DNA of 64,000 bases, from assembly GCF_003387075.1 (NCBI RefSeq), contig NZ_QUMQ01000001.1, positions 8,432,001 through 8,496,000 of the forward strand. The letters run 5' to 3'. The notes beneath the pieces are model-generated. The model had not been told where the DNA came from. It was given only the letters and a program-made list of their open reading frames with translations, and ran no database searches. The stretch is from Asanoa ferruginea. GTDB lineage: Bacteria > Actinomycetota > Actinomycetes > Mycobacteriales > Micromonosporaceae. Every line of letters starts with the position of its first letter. The first letter of the stretch is position 1. The position numbers and the translations under genes were made by a program. Of the stretch, positions 1-8,382 are shown in pieces.

Positions 1-998
1 GCGAGCCGGAGGGCAAGTGGTGGGAGCGGCACGAGGGCGACGACATCGACGCGCTGCTCGCGGGCCTGACGCCCGACAAGATCGCATTCCCACCACACCG
101 CACCTACCATTACTCCAATCTGGCGTACGGGCTGCTCGGTGCGGTGCTGCGCCGGGCGACCGGTGAAGACTGGACGACGCTGCTGGGCAAGCGGCTCTTC
201 GATCCACTGGGGATGCGCGCCACGACCTACCACCCGGTCGAGCCGTTCGCGCGCGGCTACGTCGTACACCCGTGGTCGTCGACCCTGCGTGAAGAACCGC
301 GGACCGACACCGGCGCGATGGCGCCCGCCGGCCAGCTCTGGTCGACCGTGACCGACCTGGCCAAATGGGCCGCCTTCCTGGCGGCGCCCAAGCCGGAGGT
401 GCTGGCGAACGACACGATGACCGAGATGTCGGCGCCGGTGGTGATCAGCGACCTGGAGGCGTGGACCGGCGGGCACGGCCTGGGGCTGGAGCTCTACCGC
501 GTCGGCGAACGGGTCTACGTCGGACACGGCGGCTCGATGCCCGGCTATCTGGCCTGCCTCGCGGTGCACCGCAGGTCGCGCACCGGAGTGGTCGGCTTCG
601 CCAACGCCTACAGCTTCCGGCAGGGCTCGATCAGCGAGCTCGGCCGGGCGGTGCTGACCGATGTGCTCGACCGCGAGCCGGACCTGCCGGAGGCCTGGCG
701 CCCGGCCGGCGCGCCACCGCCGCCGCTCGCGCCGCTGACCGGCCGCTGGTGGTGGATGGGCATCGAATACGACCTGGCGTGGCACGACGCGACCAGCGAG
801 TTCGTGCTGTCGCAGCTGCGCACCGGCGCGCCGAAGCCGACCCGGTTCACGGCCGAGGCGACCGACCGCTGGCGTGGCCGCGGCGGCCCCAACGACGGCG
901 AGGTGCTGACCGTGCGGCGCGACGAGCACGGCGTGCCGGCGGCGCTGGAGATCGCCACCTTCATCTTCACCCGCCACCCGGACCGGCTGGGGCCCTAA
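1..998 (+). CDS. Serine hydrolase, beta-lactamase/class C family (5' partial)
   Basis: This is the C-terminal 331 residues of a serine beta-lactamase-like hydrolase whose start lies before the window. Reading frame 3 is open from base 3. The YSN motif (nt 111-119) is the class C Tyr-x-Asn catalytic box, and HGGS in VGHGGSMPGY near nt 524-535 fits the KTG-equivalent third box. The SxxK nucleophile must lie upstream of base 1. The family includes esterases, D-aminopeptidases and penicillin-binding-like proteins, so the substrate is unknown. A roughly 90-residue C-terminal extension follows the catalytic fold. The stop codon overlaps that of the convergent DUF3097 gene by 3 bases. Confidence 0.85.
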   Translation, partial: EPEGKWWERHEGDDIDALLAGLTPDKIAFPPHRTYHYSNLAYGLLGAVLRRATGEDWTTLLGKRLFDPLGMRATTYHPVEPFARGYVVHPWSSTLREEPRTDTGAMAPAGQLWSTVTDLAKWAAFLAAPKPEVLANDTMTEMSAPVVISDLEAWTGGHGLGLELYRVGERVYVGHGGSMPGYLACLAVHRRSRTGVVGFANAYSFRQGSISELGRAVLTDVLDREPDLPEAWRPAGAPPPPLAPLTGRWWWMGIEYDLAWHDATSEFVLSQLRTGAPKPTRFTAEATDRWRGRGGPNDGEVLTVRRDEHGVPAALEIATFIFTRHPDRLGP

Positions 999-1798
999 CC
1001 CTCCACGGTCACGAAATCGATCAGCCGCTCCATCGAGTTGATCAAGGGCGTTTCGACGTCTTTGTAGGAGCGGACCGTGCGCAGGATCCGCCGCCACATG
1101 TCGGCCGGTTCGGCGACACCGAGGGCGGCGCAGATGCCCTCCTTCCACGGCTGTCCCGGCGGCACCACGGGCCATTCCCGGATGCCCACCGCCGCCGGCT
1201 TCACGGCCTGCCAGATGTCGACGTAGGGATGCCCGGTCACCAGCACGTGCGGTGAGGTGACCCCGGCGACGATGCGGCTCTCCTTGGAGCCGGGTACCAG
1301 GTGGTCGACCAGCACGCCGAGCTTGCGCGACGTGCTGGGCCGGAACGCGGCGACCTCGGCGGCCAGGGCGTCGATCCCGTCGAGCGGTTCCACGACCACG
1401 CCCTCGATCCGCAGGTCGTCGCCCCAGACCCGCTCGACCAGCGCGGCGTCGTGGATGCCCTCGACCCAGATCCGGCTCGCCCGGGCCACCCGCGCGGTGA
1501 CGCCGGCGACCGCGACCGAGCCGCTGGCCGTGCGGGTCTGCTTCGGCGGGCCGGCGGCCACGGCCGGTTTCCGCAGGGTCACCGGCTGGCCGTCGAGCAG
1601 GAACGCGGCCGGCAGCAGCGGGAAGTTGCGGCGCTTGCCGAACCGGTCCTCCAGCACGACCGCGCCCATCTCGAAGCCCACCACCGCGCCGCAGAAGCCG
1701 GAATCGGCGTCTTCGACGACCAGGTCGGGCTCGGCGTCGACCTCGGGTGTCACCTTGCGGCGGCGCCAGTCGCCCGCCAGCACATCCTCCCCATACAT
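995..1798 (-). CDS. DUF3097 family protein
   Basis: This 267-residue protein of unknown function matches the actinobacterial DUF3097 family by the N-terminal pattern MYGEDVLAGDWRRR followed by EPDLVVEDADSGFCGAVVG. I chose the ATG at 1798 because the family starts at this motif; a GTG at 1837 would add 13 residues. No signal peptide or membrane segment is visible. It is convergent with the serine hydrolase, and the two stop codons overlap. The role is not known, and the neighbours give no clear hint. Confidence 0.8.
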   Translation of the reverse strand: MYGEDVLAGDWRRRKVTPEVDAEPDLVVEDADSGFCGAVVGFEMGAVVLEDRFGKRRNFPLLPAAFLLDGQPVTLRKPAVAAGPPKQTRTASGSVAVAGVTARVARASRIWVEGIHDAALVERVWGDDLRIEGVVVEPLDGIDALAAEVAAFRPSTSRKLGVLVDHLVPGSKESRIVAGVTSPHVLVTGHPYVDIWQAVKPAAVGIREWPVVPPGQPWKEGICAALGVAEPADMWRRILRTVRSYKDVETPLINSMERLIDFVTVEG

Positions 1799-1960
1799 GT
1801 GTCCGGACGTTAGCCGCCCGTCCGGCACCGTCCTCACCCGACGCGCCGGATCGACCGGTTCCGTGGGAGGTGTCCAGGTCGGCCTGGTGTGGTGTTCCTC
1901 GCGGGTACCGCACGTCGCACGATCGAGACAGCGACGCGGTCAGCACGTACCCTTTCCTGC

Positions 1961-2743
1961 ATGTCCACCGCAGCGGGTGCCACCACCCTCGCGACGCGCC
2001 GGTCGAGCCGGCTCGTGGCCTGGGTGCGTTCGTGGCGCGCCGGCCTGGTCCCCTATGACGAGGTCGCCGAAGAAGTCGCCCGCGACGAGGAGCACCTCGT
2101 CGCCGATGCGCCCGGCGCGTGGACCGATGTCCCGCTGCGCGAGGGCCTGACGGCGTTCTCCAAACTGACCCCCGACCAGATCCGGCTCGTGCTGCCGGCG
2201 CCCGGCGACCCGCGCGGCCTGCCCGGCCCGGGTGACTTCACCGGCGCGGCGCTGCTCGCGGGCGAGGCCGTGATCGCCGGCGAGCTGGGCCTGATTCCCG
2301 AGGTACGCACGCACACGTCGGGATCCGGCATGACCTTCGAGACGGTGCTGTGGCGGGTCTTCCCGCTGCCGGCCGAGACGGCGCCGCCGGTGCCGATCAC
2401 GGTCAGCGAGGCCGAGGGTGAGCTCAACCTGATGCTGGCCGAGGCGACCAACACCCTCGCCCGGCTCGACATCGCACAGTGGCGGCCGGAGCTGGCCGGC
2501 GCACTGGCCGCGATCCGCCGGCCCGACAGCGCCAACGAGCTGCCGCCCGGGTTCGACCCGCGGTCGCGCCGGCTCTTCGCCCGGGCCAACGTGCTCGACC
2601 ACGTGCTGGCGCTGGCCGACGAGGTCGCGCCGGGCGGCGCGGTCAACGGCTTCGAGGCACAGGCCCGTGACGCGGCCCTGCGCCCGCTGGCGGCGGCGTG
2701 CCGAGGCGCGTTGGTCGCCGCCTGCAACGCCCCGCTCATCTAG
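1961..2743 (+). CDS. Conserved hypothetical protein
   Basis: This soluble 260-residue protein starts MSTAAGATTLATRRSS. An in-frame start at 1889 exists, but the extra 24 residues look like translated upstream sequence, so 1961 is preferred. The body is acidic and alpha/beta-like (DVPLREGLTAFSKLTPDQIRLVL, PGPGDFTGAALLAGEAVIAGELG) and has no motif I recognise. Codon use is typical of the window. Its stop abuts the stop of the convergent mycothiol-enzyme gene with no intervening base. Confidence 0.7.
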   Translation: MSTAAGATTLATRRSSRLVAWVRSWRAGLVPYDEVAEEVARDEEHLVADAPGAWTDVPLREGLTAFSKLTPDQIRLVLPAPGDPRGLPGPGDFTGAALLAGEAVIAGELGLIPEVRTHTSGSGMTFETVLWRVFPLPAETAPPVPITVSEAEGELNLMLAEATNTLARLDIAQWRPELAGALAAIRRPDSANELPPGFDPRSRRLFARANVLDHVLALADEVAPGGAVNGFEAQARDAALRPLAAACRGALVAACNAPLI

Positions 2744-3484
2744 CTACTGGGTCGCCTTGGTGATGCAGGCGTTCAGCTCGTCGGTCGGGCCGTCGACCGT
2801 GACACCTTCCGGCAGCCGGTGCCAGACCCAGCGCAACAGCGCCGCGGGCGGCCCGCTGATCGTCACGTCGGCGTGGTCGGTGGCACCGTCTTCCACCACG
2901 AACGTGTCAGGGCCGGTGCGCACCCGCCACGCGGCGCCGTCGGTGCGCAGCGCGTAGGTGCGGCCGGGCGAGCGGTCGAGGATCTCCTTGAAGTCGCTCG
3001 TCCACTCGCCGACGCAGTATGCGACGAAAACCTTCAGCAGCTCGTCGACGCCGTCGATGGCCAGGTCGGTCGGGATCGGTGCGACGGGCTGACCCGTGCC
3101 CAGCTCGGCGTCGACGCGGTGGATGACCGTCTCCTGCGCCATCCGGCGGATCCAGAAGCCGACTGTCTGGCCCGGTGCATACCAGGAGCCGGCCGGGTCG
3201 CCCGGCGCGCGCGACTCGAGCTCGCCGCGCAGCGCCGCGTAGGCCCGGTCGAGCAACGCGATCGGCGCCTCGGCGGCCAGCTCGGCCGGCGGCCACTGCT
3301 CAGGCTCGGCGCCGTCGCGGATGGCGAGCGTCTTGTGCAGGTAGACCTCGCCGACGTGCCGGGTCAGGTCGGCGACCGCCCAACCCGGACAGCTCGGCAC
3401 CGGCGCCGCGGGATCGATCCCCGCGACCGCGCGGAGCCGCTCGAAGTCGGCGGCCAGGCAGTCGAGATAGCGGGAGTTCTCCAT
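2744..3484 (-). CDS. Maleylpyruvate isomerase family mycothiol-dependent enzyme
   Basis: This 246-residue protein has the MDMPI/DinB-like four-helix fold. PVPSCPGWAVADLTRHVGEV is the family signature near residues 30-50. Its His, together with the Glu and His of AQETVIHRVDAELG near residue 130, would form the metal triad. Members use mycothiol, the actinobacterial thiol, as cofactor; the true substrate of most is unknown. The C-terminal domain (DHADVTISGPPAALLRWVW) resembles an SCP2-like lid. ATG at 3484 is preferred over 3493, as family members begin MENxRYLDCL. Confidence 0.85.
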   Translation of the reverse strand: MENSRYLDCLAADFERLRAVAGIDPAAPVPSCPGWAVADLTRHVGEVYLHKTLAIRDGAEPEQWPPAELAAEAPIALLDRAYAALRGELESRAPGDPAGSWYAPGQTVGFWIRRMAQETVIHRVDAELGTGQPVAPIPTDLAIDGVDELLKVFVAYCVGEWTSDFKEILDRSPGRTYALRTDGAAWRVRTGPDTFVVEDGATDHADVTISGPPAALLRWVWHRLPEGVTVDGPTDELNACITKATQ

Positions 3485-3526
3485 GCGCCGCATTATTCGC
3501 CGCCGACCGCGAAACCGGAGGCCCCG

Positions 3527-4498
3527 TCAGACCGTCACGACGACCTTGCCGGCGGGGTGCCCCTGGGCGAGATAGCGGATCGCGTCGGGCGCCGACGCGA
3601 GCGGGTAGGTGCGGTCGATCACGGGGGTGAGCGCACCGTCGTCGATCAGGCGGGTCAGGTCGTCGAGTTCGGCCGCCCGCTCCCTCGACGTGAGCCCGTG
3701 CAACCGCTGGCTGACGAACATCGACACGAACGGCGCCCGCAGCTGCCGGGTGAAGCCGCCGACCGGGCCCGGGAGGTCGTGGCCGCCGCCGGCGATGACG
3801 AGGGTGCCGCGCGGGGTGAGCGCGCGCCGCAGCAGCGACAGCGGCCGGCAGCCGGCGGTGTCGATGATGACGTCGTAGACACCGCCGTCGCGGTCGACCT
3901 CGGCCGTGGTGTAGTCGATGACGTCGTCGGCGCCGAGCGAGCGGACCAGCGCCACCTTGTCGGCGCCGCAGACGCCGGTCACCGTGGCGCCGCAGGACTT
4001 CGCGAGCTGCACCGCGTAGGCGCCGATGCCGCCGGCCGCGCCGATCACCATCACCCTCTGTCCAGGTTGGACCCGGCCGGCGCGGACCGACTCGAGCGCG
4101 GTCACCGCCGAGATCGGCACCGCGGCGGCCTGTGCGAAGGTCAGGCGCACCGGCTTGCGGGCCAGCTTGCGCGGGCTGGCTGCGGCGTATTCGGCGAACG
4201 TGCCGCCGGTGGAAGTGCCGTAGACCTCGTCGCCGGGCTTGAAGCCGGTGACGTCGGCGCCGACCGCCGCGACCACGCCGGCCAGCGCCCGGCCGCGCAC
4301 CTGGACCCTCGGCCGGGTCAGCCCGAACGCGACCCGGACGCCCCACGGCCGGCCGGTCATCGCGACCCACACGCCCGGGTCGACGCCGGCCGCGCGGACC
4401 TCGACCAGCACCTCGCCGGCACCGATCGCCGGTTGGGCCACCTCGCGTAGTTCGAGGACGTCGGCTGAGCCGTACACCGTCTGGGTGATCGCCTTCAT
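3527..4498 (-). CDS. NAD(P)-dependent quinone-oxidoreductase-like MDR protein
   Basis: This 323-residue medium-chain dehydrogenase/reductase starts MKAITQTVYGSADVLELREV. The GAAGGIGAYAVQLAKSCGA motif near residues 150-168 is the Rossmann nucleotide site. The Cys ligands of zinc alcohol dehydrogenases are absent, so it belongs with the zinc-independent quinone oxidoreductase and zeta-crystallin relatives. It would reduce an enone or quinone with NAD(P)H. The start overlaps the stop of the upstream XRE regulator by 4 bases (ATGA-type), so the reductase is probably in that operon and under its control. Confidence 0.88.
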   Translation of the reverse strand: MKAITQTVYGSADVLELREVAQPAIGAGEVLVEVRAAGVDPGVWVAMTGRPWGVRVAFGLTRPRVQVRGRALAGVVAAVGADVTGFKPGDEVYGTSTGGTFAEYAAASPRKLARKPVRLTFAQAAAVPISAVTALESVRAGRVQPGQRVMVIGAAGGIGAYAVQLAKSCGATVTGVCGADKVALVRSLGADDVIDYTTAEVDRDGGVYDVIIDTAGCRPLSLLRRALTPRGTLVIAGGGHDLPGPVGGFTRQLRAPFVSMFVSQRLHGLTSRERAAELDDLTRLIDDGALTPVIDRTYPLASAPDAIRYLAQGHPAGKVVVTV

Positions 4499-4728
4499 CG
4501 GGCTTCCTCTTCCTGATCGGGGTATTGGAAGACGTCGTCGAGCGGAACCTTGAACACGTGGGCGATGCGGAAGGCCATCTCCAGCGACGGTGAATAGCGC
4601 CCCTGCTCGATGGCGATGACGGTCTGCCGGGTCACGCCGATCCGGTCGGCCAGGTCGGCCTGGGTCATCTCGGCGTTGGCGAAGCGCAGCGCGCGGATGC
4701 GGTTGGTGACCCGGGTCGCCTTCACCAT
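4495..4728 (-). CDS. XRE-family helix-turn-helix regulator
   Basis: This 77-residue protein is almost entirely one lambda-repressor-type HTH. The sequence MTQADLADRIGVTRQTVIAIEQGRYSP (residues 21-47) contains both helices of the motif and the conserved Q..IE.GR.SPS tail. It is the small Xre type that typically pairs with a membrane protein. The ATG at 4728 lies inside the end of the upstream membrane-protein gene (7-bp overlap), which implies translational coupling. The likely target is the inverted repeat at 5160-5194 upstream of the operon. Confidence 0.88.
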   Translation of the reverse strand: MVKATRVTNRIRALRFANAEMTQADLADRIGVTRQTVIAIEQGRYSPSLEMAFRIAHVFKVPLDDVFQYPDQEEEAR

Positions 4729-5150
4729 TGCGGGACGCCCCCGCGGTAGACGACGACCTTGGCCACGCCGCCCACGACCGCGGAGAGCACGAAGCCCAGG
4801 TAGATCACGTTGGCGATCCAGAACGGCGACCAGTCGGCGACCGCCATGAGCATCGCCGCGACCGCGCCGATCACCACGAACGGCTGGCCGACCTGGTCGC
4901 CGAGGCGGCCGATCTCGCGGTCGCGGTCGTCCTTGACCTGGCTCGCCTTCGGGTTGGCCGCCGCCACCACGACCTCGGCGACGATCGCGGCGACGATGGC
5001 CCCGCCGACCGTCCACAACAGCGGGCCCGCGTAGGACGCCTCGGCCAGTGGCCGGCCGTCGAGCCCGCCCAGCACGACGACCAGGTAGGCGGCGTAGGCC
5101 GGGAGCGCCACCACCAACCTGACCCAGGCCCGTCGCTGTTCGAGAGTCAT
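4722..5150 (-). CDS. Four-span membrane protein, partner of the XRE regulator
   Basis: This 142-residue protein has four hydrophobic segments (about residues 11-30, 42-63, 88-106 and 112-130) and a charged loop, QVKDDRDREIGRLGDQVGQ, between the second and third. Size and context resemble the DUF2178-like membrane proteins often encoded next to small XRE regulators. I chose the ATG at 5150 because AGGAG precedes it by 7 bases; an upstream ATG at 5189 would place the leader's inverted repeat inside the coding region. The function is unknown. It is the first gene of a probable three-gene operon. Confidence 0.75.
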   Translation of the reverse strand: MTLEQRRAWVRLVVALPAYAAYLVVVLGGLDGRPLAEASYAGPLLWTVGGAIVAAIVAEVVVAAANPKASQVKDDRDREIGRLGDQVGQPFVVIGAVAAMLMAVADWSPFWIANVIYLGFVLSAVVGGVAKVVVYRGGVPQW

Positions 5151-5159
5151 CGACGTACT

Positions 5160-5194
5160 CCTTCGTGTGTTAAGAATTTTTGACAACACGAAGG
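5160..5194 (-). promoter_or_regulatory. Inverted repeat over the leader and ribosome site of the XRE operon
   Basis: Perfect 9-bp arms (ccttcgtgt at 5160-5168, acacgaagg at 5186-5194) flank a 17-base AT-rich spacer just upstream of the ATG at 5150. In the minus-strand transcript the arm closer to the start contains part of the Shine-Dalgarno sequence. The repeat could therefore be a protein operator for the encoded XRE regulator, an RNA hairpin that hides the ribosome site, or both. Confidence 0.5.
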
Positions 5195-5236
5195 TAGCAA
5201 ATCTTTGACCTCATGTCGAGAATGTTTTACATCGAC

Positions 5237-5980
5237 TCAGATGGTGAAACCGCCGTCGACGTTGACGGTCGCGCCGGTGATGTAGCGGCCCCCTCCGCCG
5301 GCCAGGAACGCGACCGCCGCGGCCACGTCCGCCGGTTCGGCGTAGTGGCCCAGGGCGGTGAACCCGTTGATCACGGCCGCGTTGGGGCCGTCGGCCGGGT
5401 TCAGCTCGGTGTCGGTCGGGCCGGGGTTGACCAGGTTGACCGTGATCGCCCGCGGGCCCAGCTCGCGCCCGAGCGCCTTGGTCAGTCCGATCAGGGCGGT
5501 CTTGCTCAGCGAGTAGAGCGCGAAGCCCGGGAAGACCGCCCGCTCGGCCGCGTTGCTGCCGATGTTGATGATCCGGCCGCCGGCCGCCATGTGCCGGGCC
5601 GCCGCCTGCGACGCCACGAACGGCGCCCGCACGTTGACGGCCACGGTCTGGTCGAACTGGGCCAGGCTCAGCTCCTCCAGCGGGCCCAGCAGGAACGCGC
5701 CGGCGTTGTTGACCAGGATGTCCAGCCGGCCGAACTCCGCCGCGACCCGGTCGACGGCCGCCACCAGCGCGATCGGGTCCGCGCTGTCGACCCGCACCGC
5801 GACGGCCCGCCCACCGGCCGCGGCGATGTCGCGCACGACCTGGTCGGCCCGCACCTCGTCGCGCTGGAAGGTCAGCGCCACCGCCGCGCCCTCTCGCGCC
5901 AGCCGCAGCGCCACCGCCGCGCCGATCCCGCGGCCACCGCCGGTAACGAGGGCCACCTTGCCATCAAGTGTGTTTTCCAT
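5237..5980 (-). CDS. Short-chain dehydrogenase/reductase (SDR)
   Basis: This 247-residue classical SDR shows the cofactor motif TGGGRGIG near residue 13, NNAG near residue 90, the catalytic YSLSK near residue 155 and a C-terminal NVDGGFTI typical of FabG-like 3-oxoacyl reductases. The substrate cannot be deduced. ATG at 5980 (MENTLDGKVALVTGG) is chosen because a longer in-frame extension to 6115 looks non-coding. It is divergent from the aldo/keto reductase, with about 124 bases of shared promoter space. Confidence 0.88.
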   Translation of the reverse strand: MENTLDGKVALVTGGGRGIGAAVALRLAREGAAVALTFQRDEVRADQVVRDIAAAGGRAVAVRVDSADPIALVAAVDRVAAEFGRLDILVNNAGAFLLGPLEELSLAQFDQTVAVNVRAPFVASQAAARHMAAGGRIINIGSNAAERAVFPGFALYSLSKTALIGLTKALGRELGPRAITVNLVNPGPTDTELNPADGPNAAVINGFTALGHYAEPADVAAAVAFLAGGGGRYITGATVNVDGGFTI

Positions 5981-6104
5981 GGTCAAGAGCTTGATCGGGT
6001 ACGGCCGACGCGTCTGGCGGCGATCGGACGTCGCGTTCGGTGATCTGCTTCTCAATACCGCCGAACGGGTCACCGGCCGCTCGGCCCGGGTGTGGGCTGG
6101 ATCT

Positions 6105-7079
6105 ATGCGGACCACGACACTCGGACGGTCGGGGCTGGAGGTCTCCCGGATCGCCTACGGCACCTGGCAGCTCGGCGGCGACTGGGGCGACGTCGACGAG
6201 TCCGCCGTCCTGACGGCGATCCGGAGCGCGCACGAGCTCGGGATCAACCTGTTCGACTCCGCACAGGGCTACGGCTTCGGCAGCGCCGAGGAGCTGCTCG
6301 GCCGGGCGCTGCGGTCGACACTGGACACCGACCGGGAGTCGGTGGTGCTGGCCACCAAGGGCGGCATCAACCCGGGCAGCGACCGCACCCGCGACGCGCG
6401 CGCTCCTTATCTGCGGGCCGGCGTCGAGGCGAGCCTGCGCGCCCTCGGTGTCGACTACATCGACCTCTACCAGGTGCATTGGCCGGATCCGGCGACGCCG
6501 GCCGAGGAGACCGCGACCGCGCTCCAGGAGCTGGTCGACGAGGGCAAGATCCGCCACGTCGGGGTGTCCAACTACGACGTCGCCGAACTCGCGGCGTTCG
6601 AGGCGGTGCGGCCGGTGGAGACGCTCCAGTCGCCGCTGCACCTGTTCCAGCGGGAGGTCCAGGACGAGATCCTGCCGTACGCCCGCCGCCTCGACCTCGG
6701 CTTCCTCGCCTACAGCCCACTGGGCAGCGGCATGCTCAGCGGCGCGCTGGAGCCGACGACCCGCTTCACCGACCCCGACTGGCGGGCCGGCGCGAGCGCG
6801 TTCACCGGCGACACCTTCACCCGCAACCTGGCGATCGTCGACGACCTGGCGGCGTTCGCGGCGCGCCGGTCGATGACGGTCGCCCAGCTCGCGGTCGCCT
6901 GGGTGCTGGCGCAGGAGGGCGTGAACGTGGCGATCGTCGGCGCCCGCCGCCCGAAGAACATCCAGACCGCGGCCGAGGCCGCCGACCTCACCTTGACCGA
7001 CGACGACCTGGTCGAGATCGACAAGATCACCGCCGGCGCCGTGCCGGTGCTGGGGTCCACACCGGAGGGGCCGCTCTAG
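6105..7079 (+). CDS. Aldo/keto reductase
   Basis: This 324-residue NADPH-dependent (alpha/beta)8 oxidoreductase starts MRTTTLGRSGLEVSRIAYGT. The family catalytic set is visible: Asp and Tyr in LFDSAQGYGFGSAEELLG, Lys in VLATKGGI, and His in LYQVHWPDP. The C-terminal cofactor region is VAIVGARRPKNIQTAAEAADLTL. It is closest in pattern to the YajO/PhdYeFe-like general stress reductases, and its physiological substrate is unknown. Its stop shares four bases (palindromic CTAG) with the stop of the convergent membrane-protein gene. Confidence 0.9.
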   Translation: MRTTTLGRSGLEVSRIAYGTWQLGGDWGDVDESAVLTAIRSAHELGINLFDSAQGYGFGSAEELLGRALRSTLDTDRESVVLATKGGINPGSDRTRDARAPYLRAGVEASLRALGVDYIDLYQVHWPDPATPAEETATALQELVDEGKIRHVGVSNYDVAELAAFEAVRPVETLQSPLHLFQREVQDEILPYARRLDLGFLAYSPLGSGMLSGALEPTTRFTDPDWRAGASAFTGDTFTRNLAIVDDLAAFAARRSMTVAQLAVAWVLAQEGVNVAIVGARRPKNIQTAAEAADLTLTDDDLVEIDKITAGAVPVLGSTPEGPL

Positions 7080-7693
7080 AGCTCCCTGCTCTTGCGGATG
7101 GCCGCCACCGCACGGTCGAAGTCGTCGTCGGACGCGTCGCGCCGCCCCACGCCCTCGTCGAAGTAGAGCCCGCTGGCCGAGTGGAGCAGCAGCACGAGCA
7201 CGGCACCCGAGGCGACCAGCAGGACGAGTTCGAGCAACTGCTGGGTGAGCGGATACCAGCCGGGCACGACCTGCGCCACGTCGTTGCTGATGTAGACCAC
7301 CTGCGTGAGCAGCGACGCGCACAGCACGCCGAACGTGATCCAGTGGGCCCGGGCGAGCGGCCCGCGCAGCGCGACCACGAGCGGCACCAGCACGACGGCG
7401 AGGATCACGCCGACGAACACGCTGTAGGAGACGACCGACCGCGTGTCGGCGATCTGCGCCCGGTAGATGTGCCGCGGCCACCACACCGCCGCGAACGCCT
7501 CGACGTCGGCCCGCACGGCCAGCGCCGCCGCCGCCCGGGCGAGCGACACGACGATGATGCCGACCAGCGACCACCAGACGATCCGCACCTGGACCGGCCG
7601 CGCCGCGACGGCGACCGAACGGCAACGCCCGCACGCGACCTGCCCGTCGGCGCCGGTCCAACCGTGCCAGCCCAGCCGGCAGAAGAGCCCCAC
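7076..7693 (-). CDS. Hypothetical membrane protein with N-terminal Cys-rich knuckle
   Basis: This 205-residue protein begins MGLFCRLGWHGWTGADGQVACGRCRSV. The spaced Cys/His residues (C5, H10, C21, C24) suggest a small zinc ribbon. About four transmembrane segments follow (residues 38-60, 85-108, 115-137 and 150-172), then a cytoplasmic acidic tail rich in Asp and Arg. I do not recognise the family. It shares its 3' end with the aldo/keto reductase on the opposite strand. No operon partner is obvious. Confidence 0.7.
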   Translation of the reverse strand: MGLFCRLGWHGWTGADGQVACGRCRSVAVAARPVQVRIVWWSLVGIIVVSLARAAAALAVRADVEAFAAVWWPRHIYRAQIADTRSVVSYSVFVGVILAVVLVPLVVALRGPLARAHWITFGVLCASLLTQVVYISNDVAQVVPGWYPLTQQLLELVLLVASGAVLVLLLHSASGLYFDEGVGRRDASDDDFDRAVAAIRKSREL

Positions 7694-7743
7694 GGAAACC
7701 GATCCTCGCTGATGCGCTGACGGGCCGCGTCCGCCGTTCGGGC

Positions 7744-8382
7744 CTAAGCCGCCCTGGCCAGCGCGTGGGGTGGGCGGATGCGGTGGTCGGTGGCGTAGCG
7801 CTCGGCCAGTTCCCGTTCGGCCACCTCGTCGCCCAGGAAGGTGGCCACCAGCAGGGCCGCGAGGTCGTCGATCACGTCGAGGTCGCCGACCAGGTCCGGG
7901 CCCATCGGGCCCCAGGTCTCGGCCAGCGGCACCTCGTCGGCGTTGGCGTGGGCCAGGTCGCGCAGGACGGCGTCGCGGACGGCGGCGCCGCCGCCGTAGC
8001 GGGACGCGTCGACCACGCCGTCCCGGTAGGCCAGCCAGACCTCGCCGGCGAGCACGAAGCCGTCGTCGGCCCGGCCGCCCGGGGTGGCGATCACCTGCGG
8101 CGCGTAGCCACGGCGGGGTGCGAAACCGACCCGGCAGCGGGCCGGCACGCCGCGCCGGCGCAGCGCCGCGACCACCAGCAGGCTCGCAGCGCGGGTCGAC
8201 GCGCCGAACGGGTGGGCGCGCGGTGCGGACAGCGGGCGGCCCGGGTGGCGCCGCTGGTCGGCGTCGAGCAGGTCGGCGACCCGGTGCCAGTCAGGTCCGT
8301 CGCCTTGCGCTGCGAAGTCTTCGGGCAGGTCGTCGAGGAGAGCCGCGTGCTTGCCGGGATCCGAGAAGAACGACTGGTTCAT
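7744..8382 (-). CDS. Transglutaminase-like-fold protein, probably non-catalytic
   Basis: This 212-residue protein has a central stretch, GASTRAASLLVVAALRRRGV followed by PARCRVGF, that resembles the helix and strand around the active Cys of transglutaminase-like proteins. The Cys position holds Ser/Thr. A second block, GEVWLAYRDGVVDASR, matches the region that normally carries the catalytic His and Asp; Asp-like residues remain but the His is missing. I infer a degenerate, possibly ligand-binding fold. Its ATG overlaps the PfkB kinase stop (ATGA), so the two are translationally coupled. Function unknown. Confidence 0.6.
   Translation of the reverse strand: MNQSFFSDPGKHAALLDDLPEDFAAQGDGPDWHRVADLLDADQRRHPGRPLSAPRAHPFGASTRAASLLVVAALRRRGVPARCRVGFAPRRGYAPQVIATPGGRADDGFVLAGEVWLAYRDGVVDASRYGGGAAVRDAVLRDLAHANADEVPLAETWGPMGPDLVGDLDVIDDLAALLVATFLGDEVAERELAERYATDHRIRPPHALARAA

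Noticed and set aside
5964-7661. A 565-codon open frame on the minus strand over the aldo/keto reductase
   Set aside because: The sense-strand frame has all aldo/keto reductase motifs; the antisense product is low complexity and crosses gene boundaries.
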